Source: Allodiplogaster sudhausi (lineage: Eukaryota; Nematoda; Chromadorea; Rhabditida; Diplogasteridae). From it: a DNA stretch of 64,000 nucleotides. A model generated the notes under the pieces. It was not told the DNA's origin. It ran no database searches and saw only the letters and a list, made by a program, of their open reading frames with translations. The stretch's first letter is position 1. Every line of letters starts with the position of its first letter. Location of the stretch: the NCBI GenBank assembly GCA_945643635.1, contig CALZFC010000058.1, positions 248,001 to 312,000 on the forward strand, given 5' to 3'. A program made the position numbers and the translations under genes. Below, one piece after another: positions 36,594 through 47,611 of this stretch.

Positions 36594-39500
36594 ATGATCC
36601 GTGAGCTAAGAAAGCGCCGTCATGAACTGACTCGGCAGACTGCCATCTGTCTGCTACGAGTCGGTTCTTTTATTATATGTTATTCATATTTTTTAATATT
36701 TCAATGCTATGAGTTGTAAAATGGCTTAGGTATACATATTCTTAATTGTTTTTTTTTCCTTTTGCATTATCTCGTTCAAGTTTCTATTCCGACGAATATG
36801 CTATTTGGTGAATTGGCTGCCTCTTCTGTGGATCGGCACAACCGTCGCTCTTCTCTACGTCATTCATCTCACCCTCTAGTCAGCCATCGCCTTTACCATA
36901 TAATTTTTTAGTTTCGTGTTTACTCTAGCTTTATTGCCATTTTTGTTTTGTTGATAACTCTAAAGGTAGGAACAAGCTATTCATATTCTAGCCATCCTCG
37001 ATTCAAGATGGCTGCCTCCTTTCACTATCACACTTTTGATGTCTTTATGTTCTCGGCGTGGTACTTCAATACATCGAGAAGGTGTGTCTCAGCAAGTGGC
37101 TCAATTCTAACCGCCGTTGATAAAGACTTTAAAAACTAATTTCTAAGAGCTTAGAATAAACCGCTGTAGCATAAACCTACTGTATGTATGTTTGTATGTA
37201 TGTATGTATGTACTGTTAATTTTTTATTACATTAAAAAAACTTCAGTCTGGGCGAGAACGCAGTGGCGATTGTGTTCGCGGGCGACCGGAGCATCTTCGA
37301 CACGATCGGCCGAGTCACGATCTTCGGATGGAATGACGCGGGCGAGAACGCCATGACTACCGTACCCGTCGAACGGTGAGGGCGTACTGGAATGGTGGAA
37401 GCTTTTCGGCGTGGGGTGAAAACTTTGTCTTCTGTTCATTCTGTGCATGCATCTTAGTTAGTGATATCGTCAAAAGAATATATGCTTTGAGAGATATTGT
37501 GAGGGAGCTACTCATATTCTGCCCTTGATAATTCATTGAATCTTCAGCAAAAGACGAAAACACAGCTCGACACTTGCTTTAGACCTCTCTATTTAGACTA
37601 CGAAAAAGCATGACGTATGTAGTATGTACGTACGTAATGGTTTATATCATCGTTGACCTGCTTACTGGAAAAATAGAAGTAAAGAATGCAAGAGAAAACG
37701 GGCGAAAGAGAGAATAGAACTATTAAATAAAAAATGCTCATGTAATTCCTAAGCATTCTTTGTTGCACTCGCATTTCTTATCTGTTCACATTCTCTCACC
37801 TTTCCTCCCCTATCACATGGTTCCCCGTTTCCTTTTGCTGATTGCGGGGCGTCGTGGCGGGCGCCTGTGAGCCAGTGTCTAGGCCGCAGAGCGGATGGAG
37901 CGAGTGAGAGGAGGAGTCCTGTCGGTGGTGCGGCCAGCGGAGACCGGGCGTCCGCGCCAAGCGGGGCGTCACTAGGCGCCGCCGGTCGGAGGACGGGCGG
38001 GGCCGGGTGGCCAAGGAGAACCGGACGGCTCAGGTCCGAAAGGAAGCAGGCAAAAGGTTACGCGCCTTGACAGTGGCCGGGTCGCGCACGCGAGTTCGCC
38101 CCCGCCGATCAGCCTCCTCGATACCTCACGACTCCCGCTCATTTTTTTTAAATATTTTTATTTAAATAAAAGTAATCTTTGATATAAATATGATAACAAA
38201 TGCATCCAAGACATCTCTGCATTCCCGGGTTCTCAGTCTCCTTTCTCCCTTCAGCATCATCCCTCATGTCGTCTGCTTCTGGTCGGCATTCGTTGCTATC
38301 GGAAATCTCGTCCCCAACATGACTCGTCTGGCTGTCGGTCTCGGCAACAAGTACAAGGAGGTTAAGAAAGGAAAGAGAAGAGAGGGAGAGAGAGTGCCAG
38401 ATAGCGACAGAAAGTTAGAGAAAGACTGCGGCAGGTGCCCTTCCGTCCTGTCCGCCGCCAGCGCCGCGAAGTCGTCTCTTGCGTGGCGCCCCTCTTCGCC
38501 TCCGAGCAGTGGCAGCCTTTCATCGTCGGCGCGCACGTCAACAGAAGGTCTCTGACGCAGTTTCACTATTCTTACCGTACCAAATGTTCGTTAGCTGAGA
38601 CGGCAGATGTTCAAAATGTTATCTTTGAGGTTTGGCTCTCACATTCATCTTTACGTTCGAAGCGCCGTAGAATCTGTGTTTGATCTCCTTCGTGAGTACG
38701 AGAAGGAAGGATACATCACAATTCAAGTGCTATACAATCTAGTATTTTGCTTTTTGGCAATATGCGCGAATAGTAATTTTAGTTTATGCTTTCGTATCTA
38801 TTAAAGGAAGTATCCGGCGAATCATTATACAGTAGCGCTAGAGAACAAGTTTGAATGCGCGCGCTCATAAAGTTGCCTGTCGCTCGATCGAGAGAGCATG
38901 TGAAATAGGAGGGCGGCTACCTACCGTAACTAATTCTCTACCCGCGATTTTTCACGTTACTATTGCTCAGAGTGTAATGGAAGAAAATCGCTCAAACTTT
39001 CTGGATGTATATTTTACGCCAAGATGAAGTCATCATCTAGAGAAAACCCTAGGTTGATTATTCCTCGGATACCTCCTTTAAAATTGAAACAAATATATAT
39101 ATTTATATCTTAATGATTCATTTGCAGCCCTGGCTGAAAATCCACTTGCCCGAAGTGCCAACGGCCGGATTCAATCCAAATGTCAACGTCGAATTCCGTA
39201 ACCAGGCTGCCGCGCAGACGGATTGTCTTTTGCAGTACAAGGTGTAATTGACAAATTAGCGATTTATCTTTTGCAACGAACGGCTCGTTTTGCTAGGAAT
39301 CCGCGCGATTCATCGCATTCATGGATTTGGACGAATTGATCATCCCAAGACTGGCGCCGCGACAACCTGGACTGGCCATTTCATATGCAGCGGAATACGG
39401 TTGGGAACTATCTTTCATGGTTTTTCTTATTATAAGTGAGCTCTTGAACTGTTAATTGTTTGACTACAAAATATTTTTTCTTTCACTACAAAAAAAATTG

Positions 39501-40675
39501 CAGAGTTTCTCTACGAAGAGAATCCTCTCGTCGCAACCTTGCATTACATCAAAGAAAACACCAAAGTTTTCGCCCGTTAGTTTATTCTATCTTTTAATCA
39601 TAATTGTTGCATTAAAAAATCCATCTGCAGACGAATCTCCCGAGTATTTCTCGCCGGTGCATCTCTTCTCTTCAGTCGAGTTCCTAAAACGAAAGGAGAC
39701 AGGCAAATTCGTGACAAGACCCGGTATGACGTGTTTTAGAAGCTTGTGTTTGTTATTGTTGTATGTAATTCAAAATAAGAAGAATTATAATGAATAATTG
39801 TGATGTAGACTACATCAACCACACTTGGATGCACTTCCCCACGGTTTGGCCATACGGCTTCGACCGCAAATATACCGTTCCCACCGACAGGAATTGCATC
39901 GTACATCTCAAGACTGTCATCAATGTTAGCCATGATTGCGATTAGGCATATGTACAGCGTTAGAAATAGATTCAGAAGAAGATAGAGAGAGTGTATACAA
40001 TGTATTATTTTAACCTTCTAATGCACCCTTTTCTTTCGTAGGACAACACAACCGATCCGGAGCCGACCGAGTTGAAGGAGTCTCCCTACAATCCAACGGC
40101 CGTGAAGAACCCGAAGCAGCCGGTCATCTCCATCCGAGACTTGGAAGCCATTCAGATGGTCTGAAGAGGCCCTCCCTAACATTTATTATATTCTCGCTCT
40201 GAATTACGTGAACTCTCAATTAAGTTTGATATATACTATATGTTTTTAAGTTTTAATCATTGTACTATGTATATCCTTGAGGACTACGAGCGTATGCATA
40301 CAAAGCTGATCGAAGCAGGAATCATTACCCGTCTTCCACTCAAGTACCCCTACATGGAGCTGATTGGCAAGTGTTACTACGAGACATACTATCGCTTCCA
40401 CTATGGCGGAGGAATTGTCACGTGTCCAGGGCCAGATAGATGCAAGGTTACATGTCATCTTGTTTACTTTAACCTTGTTAGCATCTTAATAGTTTTACTT
40501 TTCTCAAAATATTGTGAAAGGAAGGTGAAGAAAAGTCCCTCACCTTCAGCTCCCCGTAAAGCCCGGTATCAACTGTACAAACGCCGTCAACACTGTGGTG
40601 CGTGCAGGAGGCAGCGTGTACAATTGGCACTACCCAGAGAATATCGAATTCATTGTCGAAGATGGATGTAGATAG
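36594..40675 (+). CDS. GT92 family (DUF23) glycosyltransferase, type II membrane protein
   Basis: Fourteen exons in one consistent frame, 516 residues: 36594-36659, 36781-36878, 37247-37375, 38255-38360, 38435-38547, 38630-38726, 39128-39241, 39297-39435, 39504-39575, 39631-39723, 39809-39924, 40042-40158, 40282-40446, 40550-40675. A basic N-terminus (MIRELRKRRHE) precedes one anchor helix at about residues 32-52 (LPLLWIGTTVALLYVIHL). The GT92 core follows: VVSCVAPLFASEQWQPFI, FGSHIHLYVRS, YITIQPW, the AAAQTDCLLQYK segment, and FIAFMDLDELIIP with the DLD metal-binding motif. Towards the C-terminus come HFPTVW and NWHYPENIEFI. Known family members add galactose to glycans in the Golgi. Intron 3 holds the GC-rich element. 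The first two exons are the least certain. A poly(A) signal follows at 40834. Confidence 0.85.
37187..37212 (+). repeat. (TATG)n microsatellite
   Basis: Tandem tatg/gtat units in intron 2 of the glycosyltransferase gene. Similar tatg/catac runs recur at 40908-40940, 41694-41715 and 57360-57405. Confidence 0.85.
37788..38142 (-). repeat. GC-rich dispersed element, copy 2
   Basis: Reverse-oriented second copy of the element at 3676-4022, inside intron 3 of the glycosyltransferase gene. Relative to copy 1 it has an extra 9 bp (cctagtgac region near 37970) and scattered substitutions. A T-rich run follows it at 38142-38155. Confidence 0.75.
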
Positions 40676-40833
40676 CCAGTGGAAGAATGGAGACAAAATT
40701 AAGCGACAGTCAGATGAGCACTCTTTAAGAAATAAAAACACTGTGGAAGAACCGTCATCACTATACATATGCATGTACGTTGAATCTGTCGAGTTAAATG
40801 TCAACGGGTATCTATTTAAACAAGTAATAGATC

Positions 40834-40839
40834 AATAAA
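40834..40839 (+). terminator. Poly(A) signal of the GT92 gene
   Basis: AATAAA about 160 nt past the stop codon. Another AATAAA lies closer, at about 40731. Confidence 0.5.
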
Positions 40840-40859
40840 CGTTTGAAATTTAATTAGTT

Positions 40860-41800
40860 TTATATTTACATACAATAGTGAATGAATATACATAAGCATG
40901 AAATATATATGTATGTACATACATACATATGTATGTGCATAGATTTTATATTTAAAACCCTTTTTGTCTTTAGCACGTTCAAATGGTATTAATGATTAAT
41001 ATCACACATTGTAGAGATACATATGTATATACAAATGTAGTATGCAATTAACGGAATAAAACTTTTAATATATGCAAGAAGAAGCTTGACATGATCGAAC
41101 AGCTGGAGCTCGATCGATAAGCACATCGGGCATTGCATCCTCGTGACACACCGGAGCGCTATTTACCATCAGCAATTTTGCAAAAAATTAAATAAATAAA
41201 TATTTATATATGAAGAACAAGTTCTAATAAAGACTTTGGTAGGCATTCATAAATTCTCATTTTTAGCATATTTCGAAAACGATAAGGGATTGAACTGATC
41301 GTGATTAATTGAAGGAAAAGTAAGAAAAGGTTGATAACTGAAATGAATGAAAGCCACGAGATGTCTCAGAAATTTGCGTACGATTTTCCATCGCTTCCAT
41401 AGTAATTCTTGTAATTTTCACAATGGGATAGCATAAGAACTGCCTGGGCATTTTCTGACATCACTTTAAGTAATGAAAAGTACACATTTTCTTCACATTT
41501 CAAGTACTGAAAAAGGTAAATTTCTCCTTTCACAGATCGCAGGGGAATTTTTTTTACGACCATTGGTAGGCGGTGAGGGATGGGAACACATTTGAGGAAA
41601 GCAGAACATTTTGGTAGATAATAAACGATTCTGCAAACAGAAAGTTCACGGAGGCCGATTAGAGGATACCACTTGTAATAATGTCAATAACCTACATATG
41701 TATATATGTACATATTGATATGCAAGCGCATTTGTTCAAACGAATGCATTTATCGTGTGCTGAGAAGGGGGAGGAAGGGTGGAGATGGCAGTGAAGAGAA
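40860..41800. other. Intergenic, A/T-rich
   Basis: Tetranucleotide tatg/tacat runs occur at 40908-40940 and 41694-41715. I see no supported gene. Confidence 0.6.
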
Positions 41801-41802
41801 GT

Positions 41803-42951
41803 CTAGCGACCGAGGTAGACCGAGGGGACGACGCGGCGGATCTCCTCGAGCTTGCCCTGAGAAAATAGTGATTAATAATTGAATTACAGAGCCTGCCACT
41901 TTCTATACAAAGTCTTGAAAATGACAGCACCTCAGTGAGGTTGCCGACACGGAGAACGGCGATCGCACTGGGTTCGATGCCAGTGGCGACGTTGGAGGCG
42001 GAAGGAGAGCGGTGGAGGGCATGGCCTTCGCGCGGCTTGTAGTAGTAGGCGCGCTTGCCGTCGTAGTAGAGCCCTGAAAAATTCAATTCTATCTTTTATT
42101 CTTAGTATTTCAATCGCTATTTGTATGTATATAATTTATGGCTAACCGCGCTCCGCGCCTCGTAACGGGAGCCGTAGCCCTCTCCGAGGTACTCCTGGCG
42201 CTGGGGCTGAGCAGGGAGTCCCTGCTGGTACCCCTGGCCCTGCTGGTACCCCTGGCCCAGCTGGTAACCCTGGCCCATCTGGTAGCCCTGGCCCTGCTGG
42301 TAACCCTGGCCCTGCTGGTAGCCCTGGCCCTGCTGGTAACCCTGGCCCTGCTGGTAACCCTGGCCCTGCTGGTAACCCTGGCCCTGCTGGTAACCCTGGC
42401 CCTGCTGGTAACCCTGGCCCTGCTGGTAGCCCTGGCCCTGCTGGAGGTTGTAGCCGGCGGCTGGGTACTGGTAGCCCTGGGCCTGCTGGAGGTTATAGGC
42501 GGGAGACTGGTACTGGTACCCTTGACCCTGCTGGAGCTGATAAGCGGGAGCATGGCGCTGGTATTCCTGACCCAGCTGGGAATGAGCAGGGACTCCTGGC
42601 TGATAACCCTGGCCCTGCTGGAGCTGGTGGGCGGGTGCCTGGTACTGCTGAGGGTCTTCGTAGTAGTATGCGCGCTTGCCATCGAAGTAAAGGCCTGAAA
42701 ATGAAAATTTTAATTCAAGCTGATTTCTGTAAATATTATGCTTGTTTAATCACATTAACTATTGTAAAAATTTTTATGAGCGTAGAATCTAAAACACATC
42801 CTTACCGGTCTGGGAGTCATAGAAGGCGGGGCGGTTGCCGTATTGGCGCGAGATTTCCTCGGGCGCCTCGCGGCGATAACCGGCGGGAAGCTGGAAAAAA
42901 CAAGAGTCATTGCGGAAATCATTGGGCAATTCAATCAGTATTTGGAACCAT
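41803..42951 (-). CDS. Gln/Gly/Tyr hexapeptide-repeat protein, 5' end uncertain
   Basis: Four exons are clear and in phase: 42890-42806, 42694-42167, 42073-41931 and 41856-41803 (269 residues). Order: YRREAPEEISRQYGNRPAFYDSQTG, then GLYFDGKRAYYYEDPQQY, a Gln-rich section with LQQGQGYQ units, about 12 pure GQGYQQ hexapeptides, then a second LYYDGKRAYYY motif and the C-terminal end VPSVYLGR. The paired LY(F/Y)DGKRAYYY motifs frame the repeat and sit at exon starts, which suggests an exon duplication. The composition suggests an extracellular or cuticle-type structural protein, but I recognise no family. I could not find a signal-peptide exon; the only in-frame ATG upstream is at 42951, right at an intron start. 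The junction between exons 2 and 3 uses a C|GTTACG donor and is less certain. A TATA box lies at 43121-43128. Confidence 0.7.
42220..42442 (-). repeat. 18-bp minisatellite coding GQGYQQ
   Basis: About 12 copies of an 18-bp unit (on the plus strand ctgctggtaaccctggcc). Because 18 is divisible by three, copy number can change without breaking the frame. Confidence 0.9.
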
Positions 42952-43120
42952 GTGAAATAAAAAGTCTATGAGGTATTTTTGGAAGGGCCAAAAAATTTAA
43001 CCAACGACGGTTTGGTTTAAAAAAAGGTGAGGGTTTGGGAAAGGGAAAACAGCGGATGCTGACTGCGGAAACGTAGGAGAGCGAAGTCGAGACTGTAATG
43101 ATTACCAGTTCCTACTGGCT

Positions 43121-43128
43121 CTTTTATA
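43121..43128 (-). promoter_or_regulatory. TATA box upstream of the hexapeptide-repeat gene
   Basis: TATAAAAG on the minus strand, about 230 nt before the first clear exon of the repeat-protein gene. Confidence 0.5.
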
Positions 43129-43129
43129 C

Positions 43130-43915
43130 TGCCTAGGATGCCCTTACCATGCACTTTTCATACCATTATTATACAGATTTTCGTAATTTTGCCAAGTACT
43201 CCCGTCCTCCAGTTTCAGCTTTCAAGATAATGGTCTTAAAGTTCGTATGGTCTTTCATATTTGCTTAAATTCTTTACCCTTTATATTCGTTTTTGCTGGA
43301 AATGCACGATTTCTTCAAGTTCTTACCGAAACAGTTTTCTCATAAGCTGTTTAATTGGATATCAAAAATAATCCAAATTTTCGCATATATCCTCATATTG
43401 CCAAATTTTTGATTCCCAATCGAGTTCATGAACAGCTTATAAGATTTAAAAGTGCTTTCCTAATCCATTTAATTTCGCTTATTTCACACTGTTGAACTCA
43501 GCCTTTTTTTGCAGAAATTCAAATTTTAAGATTTCGTGCTTTGTTTATTTACAGAAAATATCTACAATTTACTGCGCAGTTTCACATTTACAGCTTCTGC
43601 CTTCTTTGTTGATACCAAACACTGGCTTAAAATTTCTGCACAGATTTATTTACAAATGGAGAACAAAAACCAGTTGAAGATGATTTAGTCCAGTTCTCAC
43701 GCATTTGTTTCTGATTTAAAGTTCAGGTTGAAGCCATTTGTTTTCAGTAATTTCATGACCTTGAAGAAATAATCAAATTTGTGCAAAACGAGATTAAACA
43801 CAACAGGGAATGTGCAAATTAGGAGGAAGAATTGCAATTCTCAGATTATCACGGTATTGTGATTAGAATAGAATTAGTTTGATTAGAGGACGCTGGCGGT
43901 GAGTTGTCACTGAAG
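43130..43915. other. Intergenic, A/T-rich
   Basis: I see no supported gene. The open frame at 43492-43677 lacks partner exons or any family signature. Confidence 0.6.
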
Positions 43916-44385
43916 GGTATGTTCTGCCAATATTAGATTCTTGTTCAGAAGTTTGGAACCCCTCCTCTTCATTTTCTATTACCTCGCTTGAGAAAGTTCA
44001 ACGCAGTTATACCCGCTCGATTTTTAAGCGCATAGGCCGTCCAATGCCTTATAACGAACGTTTGGTTTCCCTTGGCTTAATTCCCTTAGAATGTCGTAGG
44101 AGAGTCACGGATTTAGTCACTACATTTAAGATCGTTAGAAAACTTACGCCTATTGATCATACTCGCTTTTTCTCTCTCCCCTCCCAATACTCTTCCACTC
44201 TTCGTGGTCATCCTTATAAGCTAGGACTTCCCCCTCTCCGCTCCCTCCGATCAAGGCGTTCATGCCTCTCTTATCGTGTTGTCCGTCTCTGGAACTCTTT
44301 ACAAGAAAAGTATGTATCCTCGAATTCTCTTTCATTATTCCGTAAATATTGTACCCACGTTGTAACACAACAAAATGTCTCTTAA
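43916..44385 (+). pseudogene. 3' fragment of a LINE (non-LTR retrotransposon) reverse-transcriptase ORF
   Basis: An open frame of about 155 codons reads PILDSCSEVWNPSS, then LEKVQRSYTRSIFKRIG, ERLVSLGLIPLECRRRVTDL, TFKIV, TRGH-like STLRGHPYKL and a closing RVVRLWNSLQ. This is the typical C-terminal, post-polymerase part of Jockey/CR1/RTE-type elements. The polymerase motifs (e.g. YADD) are absent, so the copy is 5'-truncated, the usual result of target-primed reverse transcription. The frame ends at a TAA and an A/T-rich stretch follows. Confidence 0.8.
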
Positions 44386-44536
44386 TCGTTACATCTCATG
44401 CCCAAATTTTGTTTTGTCATCTTTTTCTCTCTTGTATTATTATTTTTTCTTTTTAATAATTTCTAATTTATATTGCTTGGCCCAGACTATATTTCCTCAA
44501 GTATTATGATGTTACTACATACTTTGCCCACATCGG

Positions 44537-47212
44537 TCAATGCGATAAAGAAATTAAGAAAGAAATTGAAATTGAGAAGAACATGAGCCAGCCAACATTT
44601 CCCGTGTGGAGAGCGAAGAAGATAACAAAGAAGATGATACGAGGAGAGACGCGACGGAGACAGCCGCTCAGGCAGACGCAAGAGGAGTCAACTGATTTCA
44701 AACCAATACTTCAAGTTCATTTCTCCTAATGAGCTTCAATCCTAAATGATAGAGAGGCCAGCCAAATATCACCTCGTTTACGAGTGGCAGAAGAGACATT
44801 CGACTTGATTGCAGTGTTTGATCTGAAACTGTGTGATATAAAAAAATGGTTAAAAAGGACAGCTCTAAATTTTAGAACCTTTGAAGAAAAAATATTCATT
44901 TAAAGAATTTCCCTTTAAAAATAACACCAACTCTTCTTGTTTCTTTCGCAGGCAACAAGAAGGGAGTCGTGGACAGCGGCCAGAGATCGACAAGACAATC
45001 ACTGCCAGAGTATTCAGCACTATTTCAAGCAGTATATACCAGCCTGGAAGACTCTCGTATTCATTCATTCTATGTATTCCAGTATTAATCGGAAAAGCGA
45101 TAAAACACCCAGAATTGGGAGGCCATCTGATTTGGGCAGCCCGGTCGCGAGAATACTCACGATGACTGCCATGGACATCATCGTGCTCAGACCATGATTC
45201 ACCTGGAGAGGGAGAGAGGGAGAGTGAAGCGAGAAAAAGAAAGAGCAGGAGCAAGAGAAAAGAGAAGTTAGACAAAAGGGAAAGAGATCAATAAAGTGAA
45301 AGCGATGGACGCGCAGGAACACATGATATTTGTGTGTGAAAGAGCAAGAAATGCACTGAAAGTATGATTGGCAAAGATAAAAGATAATTGCAAGGTGAAA
45401 GCGAACGGCAAACCTTTGTGAAACTAATTTGGAAAAAAGTCAACCATGACAATATGGTCAAGATGTAAAATTTGTGTTTATGACGATAAGAGAGATTTCC
45501 AATACAAACCGCATTGACAACAACGCTGTCATCGCCTGCGAGGAAAAGCCCGATCAGGATGAGGATGCCGAGGAGATAGGAAGGCGCAATAATTAGGGCG
45601 ACCTGATGAACCTTTTTTAATATTATAGCATTCATCAGGAGGAACTAAATTTTGAGAACTACCCAGAATATCGGTTGACGTGTCATGGTAACGTTATATA
45701 AGACCTGTAATTGGCTGGCTAACTCTTCCACTAAACGTATCTAGTACAAGAAATGTCCAAAAAAAGTGGCACGAACCATTGTCGAGGTATAGAACTCTTA
45801 GAGTGGAGGCATATAAGTACGTCCACTAAGCTCAACGTTCCACTCAGTGCTTCCCTCAATATTGGGACGATATTTATAGCCCTACACTTTTTCTATGAAT
45901 ATAAATTTTTCCCATCTAAAAGTAGTACTTGTACGATGACGGTCGGTAGATAGTCGTGGTCCAGCCGAAGCACGTCTTTATTGTAGTTGTAGAGAATAAA
46001 GCAATAGAAGCAGCTTTGGACATCAAAGGGGAACAGCTCCATCTAATGATAGTGACAATATTTCGATGCTTTTGAAACATTAGCACCATACAAATCAGTT
46101 AGATGTTTAATATTTCAAACGGATTGCCAATAAGTATGTATTATATGGTAATTTTCTTGATAAATTTAAGACATTGCCAACTCAGCATAGGGGGAGTAAA
46201 ACTTTTTTTCCATAATCTCTGACCTCGTAAGGACAGCTGTAGCCTACGTCGAACATCGAGAAAGTAGAAACGTGCCCAGTGTAGTTCACCTCAATTGTCA
46301 GGAAGCTTTATCGAATGCAAAAACGGTCGAAAAGCAGAAGAATTTATGCATAAAAGTTAAAATGTACATAACATCCAATTTAAAACTCGGTGACTAACCG
46401 TGGCGGATTGCGCAAACGGCTGTTGAATTATTGCTGTCGTTGTGCTAAAACTCTCATTTAATTTCAACTAATTTATACGGTTCACAATGCCAATATAATC
46501 ATATATATAATATGATTTAAATTTAAATTTTGGCCATTTTATTCATCATAAACTTAGCATTAACAAACCACTCGCAAGTCGAAATCTCAGTCATCCAAAT
46601 GAGTCCAAGGTTGAGAATAAGCTCAGCGATGCCACTGTGTTCAGCTGCATCCCACACCAGGCGAGGATCGCGCCAATTCTTAAATACCAAATGTAATTCA
46701 CAACAATTTGTAATTCCAACCACAACCTACCAGACGGACTCCAAGGACATTGTAGTGCTGCGATTTCGGTTAGTCCTAAATTATTTTTGATTAACCAAAA
46801 GGTATGTGTCAGAAACGTGATTTACTGCTAATATAACGCACAACTGCAATAAAATGTGTTTTTGAAATCTTGCCACATAAGTGAGGCGGGAGTAGTCGAG
46901 AATCATTTGAACGACGCCACCCTTGGCCAGGCTGCCGGATCGTCCATAAGGACTCACATCCCGGTTGTAGTGAGCGAGAAGAGATTCAGTCAGACGAGAG
47001 AGCGCAAAAGCGGAGAAGGCTGAGCGATATTTCTACATTCTTCCAAGATAAAGAAATAAAGTTGTACTAAAAGTACAGCAGTTGAAATGAAATAATTCAG
47101 TTTAAAATATATGGAAAGATCTTACTTCCATTAGTTACCGATGACTCTGGATAATGATGAGAAGTCCAATGAACGTAAAGGAAGTCGATGAGAGGTGTCC
47201 GTAATTGAACAT
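44537..47212 (-). pseudogene. Cys-loop ligand-gated ion channel, probable pseudogene (copy 1)
   Basis: All expected exons of the receptor are present in order. They run from a signal peptide at 47212 through ALSRLTESLL, NWRDPRLVW, a Cys loop CPYEMELFPFDVQSC (13 residues between the cysteines), the M1-M3 segments and M4 (RIIFFVIFFALHTGNVGW). Two TAA stops break it: at 46770-46772, where the paralogues have GAG or GAA in a DEP motif, and at 45798-45800, where the neighbour has CAG. Each is consistent with one base change from a Glu or Gln codon. The conserved WVPEI is WMTEI here. A downstream acceptor could skip the first stop, but not the second. It is best read as a recently inactivated member of the array. 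Confidence 0.8.
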
Positions 47213-47611
47213 TGAAATGGAGCTTGCTTCAGCTAAAGAGATACGGAGGTTTGACCTTGGAGACTCGCAACTCTCCGTAATCCATGCATAAAATACAGAC
47301 TAGCAACGAAAACAAAATCGTAGTAAATAAGTCACCATCCGGTGCGTTTCGCCCTCGCCCGCTGTTTGTTCTCATTCTCCAACATTCCTCCTCTTGGAAG
47401 CCCGCATGAAATGATATCAAATTTCGCTGGCTGACCTTTTTCACCCAGACGTTTGGCGTGATGCGTTAACAGTTTCTTCTTTTTTTAATGTACATGCTCA
47501 TTCGAAAATTTATTTAAAAAAAGTTTCCGACAATACTGTGCACACATATGTAATAGCGGCAAATCAAAAAAAATCAACCATGACAAAAAGATGAAGATGT
47601 GAAATTAATGT

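Noticed and set aside
42138..42698. 186-residue open frame on the plus strand, and a 190-residue frame on the minus strand in another phase
   Set aside because: Both are shadows of the GQGYQQ-coding repeat. The chosen frame is the only one with compatible splice junctions and the paired LY-DGKRAYYY motifs.
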